Below are positions 16,366 to 23,204 of a stretch of 30,960 nucleotides of DNA, in pieces. How positions within the stretch are numbered: position 1 is the stretch's first letter; each line of letters starts with the position of its first letter. Position numbers and translations under genes: made by a program. The notes under the pieces were generated by a model that saw only the letters and a program-made list of their open reading frames with translations, did no database searches and had not been told where the DNA came from. Origin of the DNA: JANNHP01 sp031404455. Lineage in GTDB: Bacteria; Planctomycetota; JAJSAM01; JAJVHW01. The DNA lies in the NCBI GenBank assembly GCA_031404455.1, contig JANNHP010000364.1, positions 1-30,960 of the forward strand, in the 5' to 3' direction.

Positions 16366-17850
16366 ATGCAACGCGACAGGACCCGCCGAGCGACGACAGC
16401 CGCGCGCATGGCGGGAGTGCTCGTGCTCGCGTTGGGCGCGCTTGCGAATGGGGCGGACGACCCCGTCGGGACGCCGTTCCCGCGGGCCTTCCGGCTCGAG
16501 CGGCCTCGGCCCCGCGTCGTGTGGACCGAGGGCGAAGTTGTCACCGTCCGGTGGCGCAGCTTCTTCCGCGACCCTGAGCGCGTCCGGATCGAGGCGTCGT
16601 CCGATCGTGGAGCGACGTGGTCCACGCTGGGTCACGCGCCGGTCGGCGCGGGGGAGTTCTCCTGGATACCCGCACACGCCCCGCAGGAGTTGCGCGTCCG
16701 CCTTCGTACGCAGGATGGTCTCGTGCGCTCGAACGCGATCCGGGTCCGCATCGGTCCGCGGATCGTCGAGATTGCGATGGCTGAGTTCTTCGCCCTGGCG
16801 CTGCTCAGCGACGGCACGCTGCGGACGTGGGGCGAGTACCCCTACTTCCAGACGGCCGACGGCCGGTTCGAGAATCTGACGATCGACGGCTTGCCGATCG
16901 TCGCGTCTCCTCGGAGGGTCTCGGGCTTCGGCGACGTGCGCAGCGTGGCGGCAGGGGGCGCGCACGCGCTCGTGATCACGCGCGAAGGACGCGTCCTGTA
17001 CTGGGGCGCGACAGCCACCGAAGTTCATCAAGACCCCGTCCCGGTCGAGGGGATCGAGAACGCACTGTTCGCGCGCGCTCACTACGACACGAACTTCGTC
17101 CGCTTGGAGGACGGGCGCGTACTCGCGTGGGGAGCGAACATCGGAGGGAGTCTCGGCGACGGAACGAGCACGCGGCGCCCCGAGCCCACCGAGATCTCCG
17201 CGCTCGCCGGCGCCCTCGACATCCGCCTCGGCAACTCGTGCGGCCTCGCACTGATGCCCGACGGGACGGTGCTCTCGTGGGGGTTCAACGGGTACGGACA
17301 GGCCGGCGACGGTACGTTCGAGAGCTCATCGACTCCGCGATCCGTACTTCTTCCTCAGGCTGCGTCCGCGATCTCGATCGGAACCGACACCGCGGCGGCG
17401 CTTCTGGTGGACGGCACCGTGATGAGTTGGGGCGGCAACGACTTCGGAGAGCTGGGACGGGACCGGCCCCCCCGCGACCCGACGCCGACGCTCGAGCGCG
17501 GACTCGCCAACATCCGCCAGATCGCGTGCTCCGGCGGAAGGCTCTTCGCGATACGCCGCGACGGAGCCCTGTTCGCGCGCGGCCCCAACGACAGCGGCGG
17601 CCTCGGCGTTGGGAAGCCCTCGAACTTCCTGGCGGAGCATCCCGTCCGCGTCGACATAGGGCCGGTGGCGCAGATCTTCGTCGGGTACGCCGTCCATGTG
17701 ATCTCGGAGAGGGGCCACCGGTACGGTTGGGGTTACAACAATTCGCGACTGGTCGGCGACGGGGGATGGCGCGACGTTCGGAGTCCGAAGCGGCTCTTCG
17801 TCCCGTGGGATCCCGCGCCCGAACCGCTCGAGGCGGACGCTTCGCGGTGA
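16366..17850 (+). CDS. Secreted RCC1-repeat (beta-propeller) protein
   Basis: The 494-residue product begins with a basic n-region and hydrophobic core (about 12-27), a signal peptide probably cleaved near ALANGA. Residues about 45-130 form an Ig/fibronectin-like module (VVTVRWRSF, then WSTLGHAPVG). After that I count seven RCC1-type blades, each with a DGT or DGR turn, a W-G pair and often GDGT. Examples are LSDGTLRTWGEY, LEDGRVLAWGANIGGSLGDG, MPDGTVLSWGFNGYGQAGDG and VDGTVMSWGGNDFGELG. Seven repeats would close a seven-bladed propeller. The ligand is unknown; bacterial RCC1 proteins are diverse. An upstream GTG (16303) is possible, but ATG16366 yields the better signal peptide. Its position between rng and rplU is unusual. 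Confidence 0.85.
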   Translation: MQRDRTRRATTAARMAGVLVLALGALANGADDPVGTPFPRAFRLERPRPRVVWTEGEVVTVRWRSFFRDPERVRIEASSDRGATWSTLGHAPVGAGEFSWIPAHAPQELRVRLRTQDGLVRSNAIRVRIGPRIVEIAMAEFFALALLSDGTLRTWGEYPYFQTADGRFENLTIDGLPIVASPRRVSGFGDVRSVAAGGAHALVITREGRVLYWGATATEVHQDPVPVEGIENALFARAHYDTNFVRLEDGRVLAWGANIGGSLGDGTSTRRPEPTEISALAGALDIRLGNSCGLALMPDGTVLSWGFNGYGQAGDGTFESSSTPRSVLLPQAASAISIGTDTAAALLVDGTVMSWGGNDFGELGRDRPPRDPTPTLERGLANIRQIACSGGRLFAIRRDGALFARGPNDSGGLGVGKPSNFLAEHPVRVDIGPVAQIFVGYAVHVISERGHRYGWGYNNSRLVGDGGWRDVRSPKRLFVPWDPAPEPLEADASR

Positions 17851-17886
17851 GGCGAACGTGCAACGAAAGGCATGCGGAGGACAGCC

Positions 17887-17982
17887 ATGCGAGCGCGCCA
17901 GAACGTCCTCGGGATCGTCGAGTCCTACAGCATCCGGCTGTCCGGCGGCTGCGTCGCCGATGTGGGAGTCGGCCCGAGGTGA
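17887..17982 (+). CDS. Possible 31-residue small protein
   Basis: ATG17887 is preceded by GGAGG (17876-17880, six-base spacing), and the frame runs 32 codons to TGA at 17980-17982. The product starts MRARQNVLGIVESYSIRL and ends GVGPR. It has no signal peptide or domain that I recognise. The frame is short enough to occur by chance in this GC-rich DNA; only the well-spaced Shine-Dalgarno sequence favours it. Confidence 0.2.
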   Translation: MRARQNVLGIVESYSIRLSGGCVADVGVGPR

Positions 17983-18230
17983 CGCCCCCCGGGTAGGGAG
18001 CTGACTGGCGCGATCGGGCGGTTGGCCCCCGCGTGATCGACGCCCTCGCGAAGGGCGCCAGCGTGCCGCGGTCGCACACGGTTTCGCGGTGTCGCAGCGC
18101 ACGAGGTTCCGTCGCGCGCGAGCGCGCGGCGCAGCAGTTCCAAACGTGCCCGCTCCCTCGAAACTGGCGCGGACACGGGACCCCCGATAGGTTCCGCCGT
18201 CCGCCACAGGGTCCGGCACAGGAGTCTCCG
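17983..18230 (+). promoter_or_regulatory. Promoter and leader region of rplU-rpmA
   Basis: This gene-free stretch precedes the ribosomal protein pair. TAGGTT followed by CCGCCGTC (18188-18200) resembles the -10 elements of truA, ptsI and hpf and would give a leader of about 30 bases. AGGAG at 18220-18224 is the rplU ribosome-binding site. Upstream hairpins CGCCCT/AGGGCG (18041-18057) and CGCGCG/CGCGCG near 18112-18130 are visible, but neither has a terminator-like T-run. No known ribosomal-protein leader motif is recognised. Confidence 0.35.
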
Positions 18231-18551
18231 ATGTACGCCATCGTCCGCGACGGTTCGAGCCAGCTTCGCTGCGCGAAGGGCGACAGGGTCCGCCTGGCGC
18301 TGCGCGACGGAGCGGAGCCCGGTTCCACGATCGATCTCACCGACGTGCTGCTCGTCGGCTCGGGCGACGACGTCAAGGTGGGCACTCCCAACGTGGCGGG
18401 CGCCAAGGTCACGGCCCGCGTCATCGACGAGTCCAAGGGCCCGAAGCTGATCGTGTACCGCTATCGCCGCCGGAAGAACTCCGACAAGAAGCGCGGACAC
18501 CGCCAGCACTACACCGAGGCGGTCATCGAGTCGATCGAGACCGGAAAGTAG
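18231..18551 (+). CDS. rplU: 50S ribosomal protein L21
   Basis: A 106-residue ribosomal protein that binds 23S rRNA. The sequence opens MYAIVRDGSSQLRCAKGDRV, the L21 N-terminal strand pattern with a diverged first turn. It keeps the basic YRYRRRKNSDKKRGHRQHYT segment that contacts rRNA. The ATG start follows AGGAG with suitable spacing. It is co-transcribed with rpmA 25 bases downstream, the universal order. Confidence 0.95.
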   Translation: MYAIVRDGSSQLRCAKGDRVRLALRDGAEPGSTIDLTDVLLVGSGDDVKVGTPNVAGAKVTARVIDESKGPKLIVYRYRRRKNSDKKRGHRQHYTEAVIESIETGK

Positions 18552-18576
18552 TCAAAGGCAGAGCGGAGAGTTCGAC

Positions 18577-18828
18577 ATGGCACACAAGAAGGGCACCGGC
18601 TCGTCGAAGAACGGCCGCGACAGCAGCCCGCAGTACCGCGGACTGAAGGCGACCGGCGGAGAGACCGTGCGGTGCGGGACGATCATCGTGCGCCAGCTCG
18701 GGACGAAGTTCCGCGCCGGGACGAACACGCGCATCGCCCGCGACTTCAGCCTCTTCGCGACGGCCGACGGCGTCGTGCGGTTCGGCCCCGGCCGACGCAT
18801 CCACGTCGAGCCCGCCGCGGCGAAGTAG
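18577..18828 (+). CDS. rpmA: 50S ribosomal protein L27
   Basis: The 83-residue protein begins MAHKKGTGSSKNGRDS, the flexible N-terminal tail that reaches towards the peptidyl-transferase centre. It has no Firmicutes-type cleavable leader. The body with GTIIVRQLGTKFRAGTN and DGVVRFGPGRR is typical. GCGGAGAG precedes ATG18577. It follows rplU and precedes obgE, the conserved rplU-rpmA-obg order. Confidence 0.96.
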   Translation: MAHKKGTGSSKNGRDSSPQYRGLKATGGETVRCGTIIVRQLGTKFRAGTNTRIARDFSLFATADGVVRFGPGRRIHVEPAAAK

Positions 18829-18857
18829 CCGCCCCGAGCCCCGGCGTCCCGCGGCAC

Positions 18858-18921
18858 CGGCACGGTATCGGCACGGTATCGGCACGGGGGCGGCACGGGG
18901 GCGGGGACGGGGGCGGGGACG
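18858..18921. repeat. 11-base tandem repeat between rpmA and obgE
   Basis: The units are CGGCACGGTAT twice, CGGCACGGGGG twice, a 12-base variant CGGGGACGGGGG, and a partial CGGGGACG. This gives about six copies in an orderly drift from one variant to the next. It ends in a GGGGACG/CGTTCCCC hairpin. The flanking 18922-19029 holds no signal that I can support. The array is not translated in any frame with a plausible start. Confidence 0.7.
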
Positions 18922-19029
18922 CCCCGTTCCCCAGTACGAGTCGTCGACCGCGACCGGCCGGAGTCGTCGCCGAGGGCCGCGCTCGCGCGGAGAAGGCACG
19001 GCGGCGCGGGCCCCGGCACAAAGGACCAG

Positions 19030-20025
19030 ATGTTCCACGACGAGATCCGACTGACCGCGCGCGCCGGAAAGGGCGGCGACGGCATGGTCTCGTTCCGGCG
19101 CGAGAAGTACGTCCAGAAGGGCGGCCCCGCCGGCGGTGACGCGGGCGACGGCGGCGACGTCGTCCTCGTCGCGTCCGCCGAGGTGCACGGCTTCCACGGG
19201 CTGCGCGGAAAGAAGACGCTGAAGGCGCCCGGCGGCAGGCCCGGCGGCGTGGCGCAGATGGGCGGCAAGGACGGCGAGGACCTCGTCATCGAGGTCCCGG
19301 TCGGCACCGAGGTCAAGGACGCGAAGAGCGGCGCCCTGCTCACCGACCTCGCGGAATCGGGCGCCCGCGTCTGCGTCGCGAAGGGCGGCCGCGGAGGCCG
19401 AGGGAACGCGCGGTTCGCACACGCCACGCGGCAGACTCCGCGTTTCGCCGAGAAGGGCACCGAGGGCGAGAAGCGGGACCTCGTGCTGTCGCTGAAGCTC
19501 ATCGCCGACGTCGGCCTCGTCGGACTCCCGAACGCGGGGAAGTCGACGCTCCTGCGCAGCCTCTCGCGCTCGAAGACGAGGATCGCCGGGTACGAGTTCA
19601 CGACGCTCGGCCCGCACCTCGGGGTCGTGGAGCTCGGCCCGTCGCACCGGCTGACGGTCGCCGACCTGCCGGGGCTCATCGAGGGCGCGCACGAGGGCAA
19701 GGGGCTCGGGGACAGATTCCTGAAGCACGTGGAGCGCACGCGCGTGCTCGTCCACGTGGTCGCGCACGACCCGACCGGGGTCTCGCCTCCTCCCGAGGAA
19801 GCCTGGCGGATCATCCGGAAGGAACTCGCCTCCTACTCCGCGACGCTGGCGGAGAAGCCGGAGATCGTCGTCCTCTCGAAGTGCGACCTCCCAGGCTGGG
19901 AGGAATCGCTCAACTCGCTCGCCCGCGCTTCCGATCAGGAGGTGACGGCTCTCTCTGCGGTGACTGGGTTCGGCGCCGACGCCCTGATGCGTCGCATCAC
20001 CCGCGCCCTCGATCCCGCCGAGTAG
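19030..20025 (+). CDS. obgE: GTPase ObgE/CgtA
   Basis: This essential GTPase acts in 50S assembly and stress signalling. The 331-residue protein has the glycine-rich Obg fold (1-155), with GGDGMVSFRREKYV, GGPAGGDAGDGGDVVL and GGRGGRGNARFA. The G domain has G1 GLPNAGKS (165-172), switch residues T191-T192, G3 DLPG (212-215) and a G4 reading SKCD (283-286) instead of the usual NKxD. G5 falls near ALSAVTG. The variable C-terminal OCT domain is absent, as in many lineages. The upstream AAAGGA is a weak ribosome-binding site. The G4 change from N to S is worth noting but need not abolish guanine binding. Confidence 0.95.
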   Translation: MFHDEIRLTARAGKGGDGMVSFRREKYVQKGGPAGGDAGDGGDVVLVASAEVHGFHGLRGKKTLKAPGGRPGGVAQMGGKDGEDLVIEVPVGTEVKDAKSGALLTDLAESGARVCVAKGGRGGRGNARFAHATRQTPRFAEKGTEGEKRDLVLSLKLIADVGLVGLPNAGKSTLLRSLSRSKTRIAGYEFTTLGPHLGVVELGPSHRLTVADLPGLIEGAHEGKGLGDRFLKHVERTRVLVHVVAHDPTGVSPPPEEAWRIIRKELASYSATLAEKPEIVVLSKCDLPGWEESLNSLARASDQEVTALSAVTGFGADALMRRITRALDPAE

Positions 20026-20045
20026 CCCGCCGTCCTGGGGGCGAG

Positions 20046-21182
20046 ATGCAAGCGGACGACCTGTTCCGGCAGCTTGTGAAGGCGGGAGGCTCCGACCTGA
20101 TCGTCAGGGTCGGCGGCCGTCCGTCGATCCGCGTCGACGGGAAGGTGAGGTTCCTCTCCGACGACGCGGTGCCGGCCGCCGTCGCGCAGGAACTCTTCAC
20201 CTCGGTCCTCGACGAACGGCAGCAGGACCAGTTCTTCCGGTCGGGCGAGGTCGACTCCGCCTACGAGATCGCAGGCGTCGGACGCTTCCGCGTGAACATC
20301 TTCCGCCAGCGCGGCCGCATCGGGTTCGTGTTCCGGCACGTGAAGGCGGACATCCCCGCGCTCCACTCGCTGAACCTGCCCGAGGAGCAGCTCATCCGCC
20401 TCACGCGCCTGAAGCGCGGCCTCGTGCTCGTCACCGGCACGGCCGGCAGCGGCAAGTCGACGACGCTCGCGGCCATGCTCGACTGGCTGAACAAGAACGA
20501 GCAGCGCCACGTCGTCACCCTCGAGGACCCTGTCGAGTTCCTCTTCGAGGACGAGCAGTGCACCTTCAACCAGCGCGAGATCGGCGTGGACACCGTGTCC
20601 TTCCACGCGGCCCTCAAGCACATCGTGCGTCAGGCGCCCGACGTGATCATGGTCGGCGAGATGCGTGACAAGGAGACCGTCGAGTCCGTGCTCCAGGCGG
20701 CGGAGACCGGCCACCTCGTGTTCTCGACGCTGCACACCGTCAACGCCGTGCAGACGGTCGAGCGCATCATCTCGTTCTTCCCGCCGCACCATCACAACCT
20801 GATCCGCATGCAGATCTCGATGCTCCTCGAGGGCGTCGTCAGCCAGCGCCTCATCGCGCGGCGCGGCGACTTCGGCCGCGTCCCGGCGATCGAACTGCTC
20901 ACCGCGACGCCGACCGTCCGCGAGATGCTCGCCGAGGGCCGGACGCGCGAACTCCACAAGGCCATCTACGAGGGCTCCGAGCACTACGGCACGATGACGT
21001 TCAACCAGTCGCTCATCCGCCTCCTCCGTCTCGGCAAGATCGGGCTCGAAGACGCGCTCGCGTCGTCCGACAACCCCGACGAGCTGAAGCTCGAGATGCG
21101 CGGCATCATGAAGGGCGCCCGCGCCGGGCAGTTCGACAGCGGCTCGATGGGCAACAAGGTCGAGGCCGCGCACCCGTACTGA
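20046..21182 (+). CDS. pilT: PilT/PilU-family type IV pilus ATPase
   Basis: A hexameric secretion ATPase that powers pilus retraction or an accessory motor. The 378-residue product has the N-terminal PAS-like domain (GGSDLIVRVGGRPSIRVDG, where most PilTs have SDLHL). It has Walker A GTAGSGKST (131-139), the Asp box LEDPVEF, Walker B VIMVGEMRD and the His box STLHT. The C-terminus (TMTFNQSLIRLLRLGKI and ASSDNPDELKLEMRGI) is PilT/PilU-like, but the canonical AIRNLIRE motif of PilT is replaced by TVREMLAEG. I cannot decide between PilT and PilU. ATG20046 follows obgE by 20 bases. The pilM-Q operon lies about 5.5 kb upstream. Confidence 0.88.
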   Translation: MQADDLFRQLVKAGGSDLIVRVGGRPSIRVDGKVRFLSDDAVPAAVAQELFTSVLDERQQDQFFRSGEVDSAYEIAGVGRFRVNIFRQRGRIGFVFRHVKADIPALHSLNLPEEQLIRLTRLKRGLVLVTGTAGSGKSTTLAAMLDWLNKNEQRHVVTLEDPVEFLFEDEQCTFNQREIGVDTVSFHAALKHIVRQAPDVIMVGEMRDKETVESVLQAAETGHLVFSTLHTVNAVQTVERIISFFPPHHHNLIRMQISMLLEGVVSQRLIARRGDFGRVPAIELLTATPTVREMLAEGRTRELHKAIYEGSEHYGTMTFNQSLIRLLRLGKIGLEDALASSDNPDELKLEMRGIMKGARAGQFDSGSMGNKVEAAHPY

Positions 21183-21184
21183 AA

Positions 21185-21223
21185 GCTCGTGGAGAAACCG
21201 CGATGCGCGGCTTCTCCACGAGC
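21185..21223 (+). terminator. Strong hairpin terminating obgE-pilT
   Basis: Two bases after the pilT stop, GCTCGTGGAGAA (21185-21196) pairs perfectly with TTCTCCACGAGC (21112 + 100 to 21223, i.e. 21212-21223). Inside it, CCGCG/CGCGG closes an ATG loop, giving 12 + 5 base pairs separated by a single A-C mismatch. There is no long T-run after it, so it may need Rho or act mainly in 3'-end stability, possibly in both directions. Confidence 0.65.
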
Positions 21224-21244
21224 GTTCAGCAGATGGCCTTCGGA

Positions 21245-21309
21245 CGTTCTCGTGCGCGCGACGCCGGTCGGCGCCCCTCGGATTGGGGCCCGTTCTCGTG
21301 CGCGCGACG
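21245..21309. repeat. 19-base direct repeat pair
   Basis: CGTTCTCGTGCGCGCGACG occurs perfectly at 21245-21263 and again at 21291-21309. The intergenic stretch 21224-21390 holds nothing else that I can support. Confidence 0.6.
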
Positions 21310-21390
21310 GACGATCCTCGGCCCTCAGGCGGGTTTCCTCACCGACCTCGAGCGATCGCTCCCGCGGCGACGTTCGTGCGCAAGAGAAGG

Positions 21391-21418
21391 CTGACACCGG
21401 CGTCCAACGCACTAGCAT
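21391..21418 (+). promoter_or_regulatory. Sigma-70-type promoter of the PDZ gene
   Basis: CTGACA (21391-21396, five of six to TTGACA) and TAGCAT (21413-21418, four of six to TATAAT) are separated by 16 bases. Transcription would begin near 21426, leaving a leader of about ten bases that contains GGGAG (21427-21431) before ATG21437. This is the best conventional promoter in the window, and it shows that TAGCAT occupies a -10 position. Confidence 0.6.
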
Positions 21419-21436
21419 CCTCAGCCGGGAGCGTGC

Positions 21437-22447
21437 ATGCGCGTCAGCCAGATCCAGAACCTCACTTGGGCCGGGAACGTCCTCGTCCTCGCAGGACTGG
21501 TCTGGGTCGGGCTCCAGTTCTGGGAATCGAAGAAGCCGAAGACGGTGGCGGAGCTCGCGTGGCCGAAGGGCAAGGTCGGCGCGGTCGACCAGCGCTGGCC
21601 CGGCGAGCTGCCTGCGTTCACGCACATCGTCAAGACGCCGATCAGCGGCGTCGTCCCGCCTCCTCCGCCGCCGCCGGTGAAGGAGATCGTCAAGGTCGAC
21701 CGCGCTGCCGAGTTCAAGGCGAAGCTGAAGATCGGCGGCGGGCTCGAGAACGTCACCCAGCCCGAGCGATCTCTCGCGCGCGTGAACTACGACGGGAAGG
21801 ACTCCTGGATCCAGCCGGGCAACACGGTCGCGGGCTTCCAGCTCGTCCAGTTCACGATGTTCACGACGAAGAAGCCCGGCGCGCCGCCGACCATGATGGC
21901 CCGTCTCGTCTTCCGGCACCCCGAGGTCAAGGACGACGTCGTCATCGAGCAGCCGCCGTCGAACCTCCCGCCGCTCACGAGCGACGACAACACGCCCGTG
22001 AAGAAGACGCTCGGCCAGGGCGTCGAGCCCGGACCGATCCTCGAGAACCAGACGCCCGAGCCGTCCGCGTTCCGGGATCCTGCGACCGGGCACTGGATCA
22101 TCCCCTTCACCGAGCAGCTCTGGATCGAGACGTTCGGCGAGAAGAACATCTGGTCGAAGCTCGCGACCGAACCGGTCGTCGATGCTCAGGGCGTCGCGCG
22201 CGGCGTGAGGTTCAAGACGTTCCCCGAGTCGGGGACCCCGCTCGTCCCGCACGGCATCGGCCAGGGCGACGTGGTCGTCTCCATCAACAAGGTCTCCGTA
22301 GGGTCGAAGGAGGACATCCTCAACTACCTGCGCGGCGAGGGGAAGGGGCTCGAGCGCTACGACGTGCTGATCGACACCAACGGAGCGACGCGGACCGAGG
22401 TCTACATCGTCCGGCGTCCGCGCCCGCCTCGCGTCGCGCGCGACTGA
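21437..22447 (+). CDS. Membrane-anchored PDZ protein, GspC-like architecture
   Basis: I do not recognise a specific family across the full 336 residues. One N-terminal transmembrane helix (about 10-29, WAGNVLVLAGLVWVGLQFW) follows a short basic stretch. A periplasmic region with a run of seven prolines (about 72-79) comes next, then a strand-rich middle. A C-terminal PDZ-like domain (about 245-330) has HGIGQGDVVVSINKVSVGSKEDILNYL. The order of anchor, linker, periplasmic domain and PDZ is that of type II secretion GspC, which links the inner-membrane platform to the secretin. Its place beside the PilT gene supports a pilus or secretion role, but the homology-region domain is not clearly recognisable. 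A dedicated promoter precedes it. Confidence 0.6.
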   Translation: MRVSQIQNLTWAGNVLVLAGLVWVGLQFWESKKPKTVAELAWPKGKVGAVDQRWPGELPAFTHIVKTPISGVVPPPPPPPVKEIVKVDRAAEFKAKLKIGGGLENVTQPERSLARVNYDGKDSWIQPGNTVAGFQLVQFTMFTTKKPGAPPTMMARLVFRHPEVKDDVVIEQPPSNLPPLTSDDNTPVKKTLGQGVEPGPILENQTPEPSAFRDPATGHWIIPFTEQLWIETFGEKNIWSKLATEPVVDAQGVARGVRFKTFPESGTPLVPHGIGQGDVVVSINKVSVGSKEDILNYLRGEGKGLERYDVLIDTNGATRTEVYIVRRPRPPRVARD

Positions 22448-22462
22448 CGGGGAGCTCACCGC

Positions 22463-22475
22463 TAGCATCTGCGCC
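22463..22475 (+). promoter_or_regulatory. Leaderless-type -10 element of coaX
   Basis: TAGCAT (22463-22468) plus seven bases leads exactly to ATG22476. It lies after the PDZ gene stop (22445-22447), so unlike the ptsI case it is not constrained by coding sequence. No Shine-Dalgarno sequence is present at the usual distance. Confidence 0.5.
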
Positions 22476-23204
22476 ATGCTCGTGGTCCTCGACATCGGCA
22501 ACTCGGCGATCAAGTTCGGCGTGTTCGAAGGCGACCGCCTCGTGGCCGTCGAGCGGATCGAGGGCGGCGCCGCGGGCGAGAACCTCTTTCCGATCGGCGC
22601 CGTGCAGAGTGCCTCCGAGGTCGTCGCGATCAGCAGCTCCCCGGCGAACACGAACGGGCTCGTGGAGAAGCTGGGACGACCCGTCCGCCTGCTCGGCGAC
22701 GACGTCCGCCGCGCGGTGACGTCGACGTACGCGCGGCCCGGCGAGCTCGGTCTCGACCGGATCGCCGCCGCGTGGGGCGCCCGCGCGCTGAGCGGACGGC
22801 GCGCGGTCGCCGTCGCGGACGTCGGCACCGCGATCACCGTGGACGCACTCGACGCGACGGGTCGCCTCGTCGCCGTTGCGATCGCTCCCGGGCTCGCCGT
22901 CTCGCGCGAAGGACTCGGCCGCGCGGCGCCGCACCTGCCGCCAGCGCTCGACTCGCCCGGCGTCGTCGCGGTCCCGGCCCGCGGCACGGCCGATTCGCTC
23001 CGCACCGGGTTCCTCGTCGGGTTCGCGGGATTGGTGGACCGGCTCTTCGACGAGGCGAGGCGCGCGGCGGGCGGCGTGGACGCGTGCGTGCTGACGGGCG
23101 GGGGTGCGGACTCGCTCTCGCCGCACCTGCGGACGCCGCACGCGCTCGAACCTCACGCGGTGCTCAGGGGCGTGGTGGAACTCCACCGCGCGGTGCCCGC
23201 GTGA
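22476..23204 (+). CDS. coaX: Type III pantothenate kinase
   Basis: CoaX phosphorylates pantothenate, the first step of coenzyme A synthesis, and is insensitive to CoA feedback. The 242-residue protein has the ASKHA-fold phosphate motif LDIGNSAIKFGVF near the N-terminus. It also has the signature PGELGLDRIAAAWGA with the catalytic aspartate, and the second phosphate motif VADVGTAITVD. PGLAVSREGL and the LTGGGAD adenosine loop follow. The length is normal. The stop codon overlaps the next start as GTGA, so it is translationally coupled with the ATCase-like gene. Confidence 0.93.
   Translation: MLVVLDIGNSAIKFGVFEGDRLVAVERIEGGAAGENLFPIGAVQSASEVVAISSSPANTNGLVEKLGRPVRLLGDDVRRAVTSTYARPGELGLDRIAAAWGARALSGRRAVAVADVGTAITVDALDATGRLVAVAIAPGLAVSREGLGRAAPHLPPALDSPGVVAVPARGTADSLRTGFLVGFAGLVDRLFDEARRAAGGVDACVLTGGGADSLSPHLRTPHALEPHAVLRGVVELHRAVPA

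Noticed and set aside
18858..18901. Repeated CGGCACGG reminiscent of the -24 half of sigma-54 promoters
   Set aside because: No TTGC follows at the required spacing in any copy; it is a tandem repeat.
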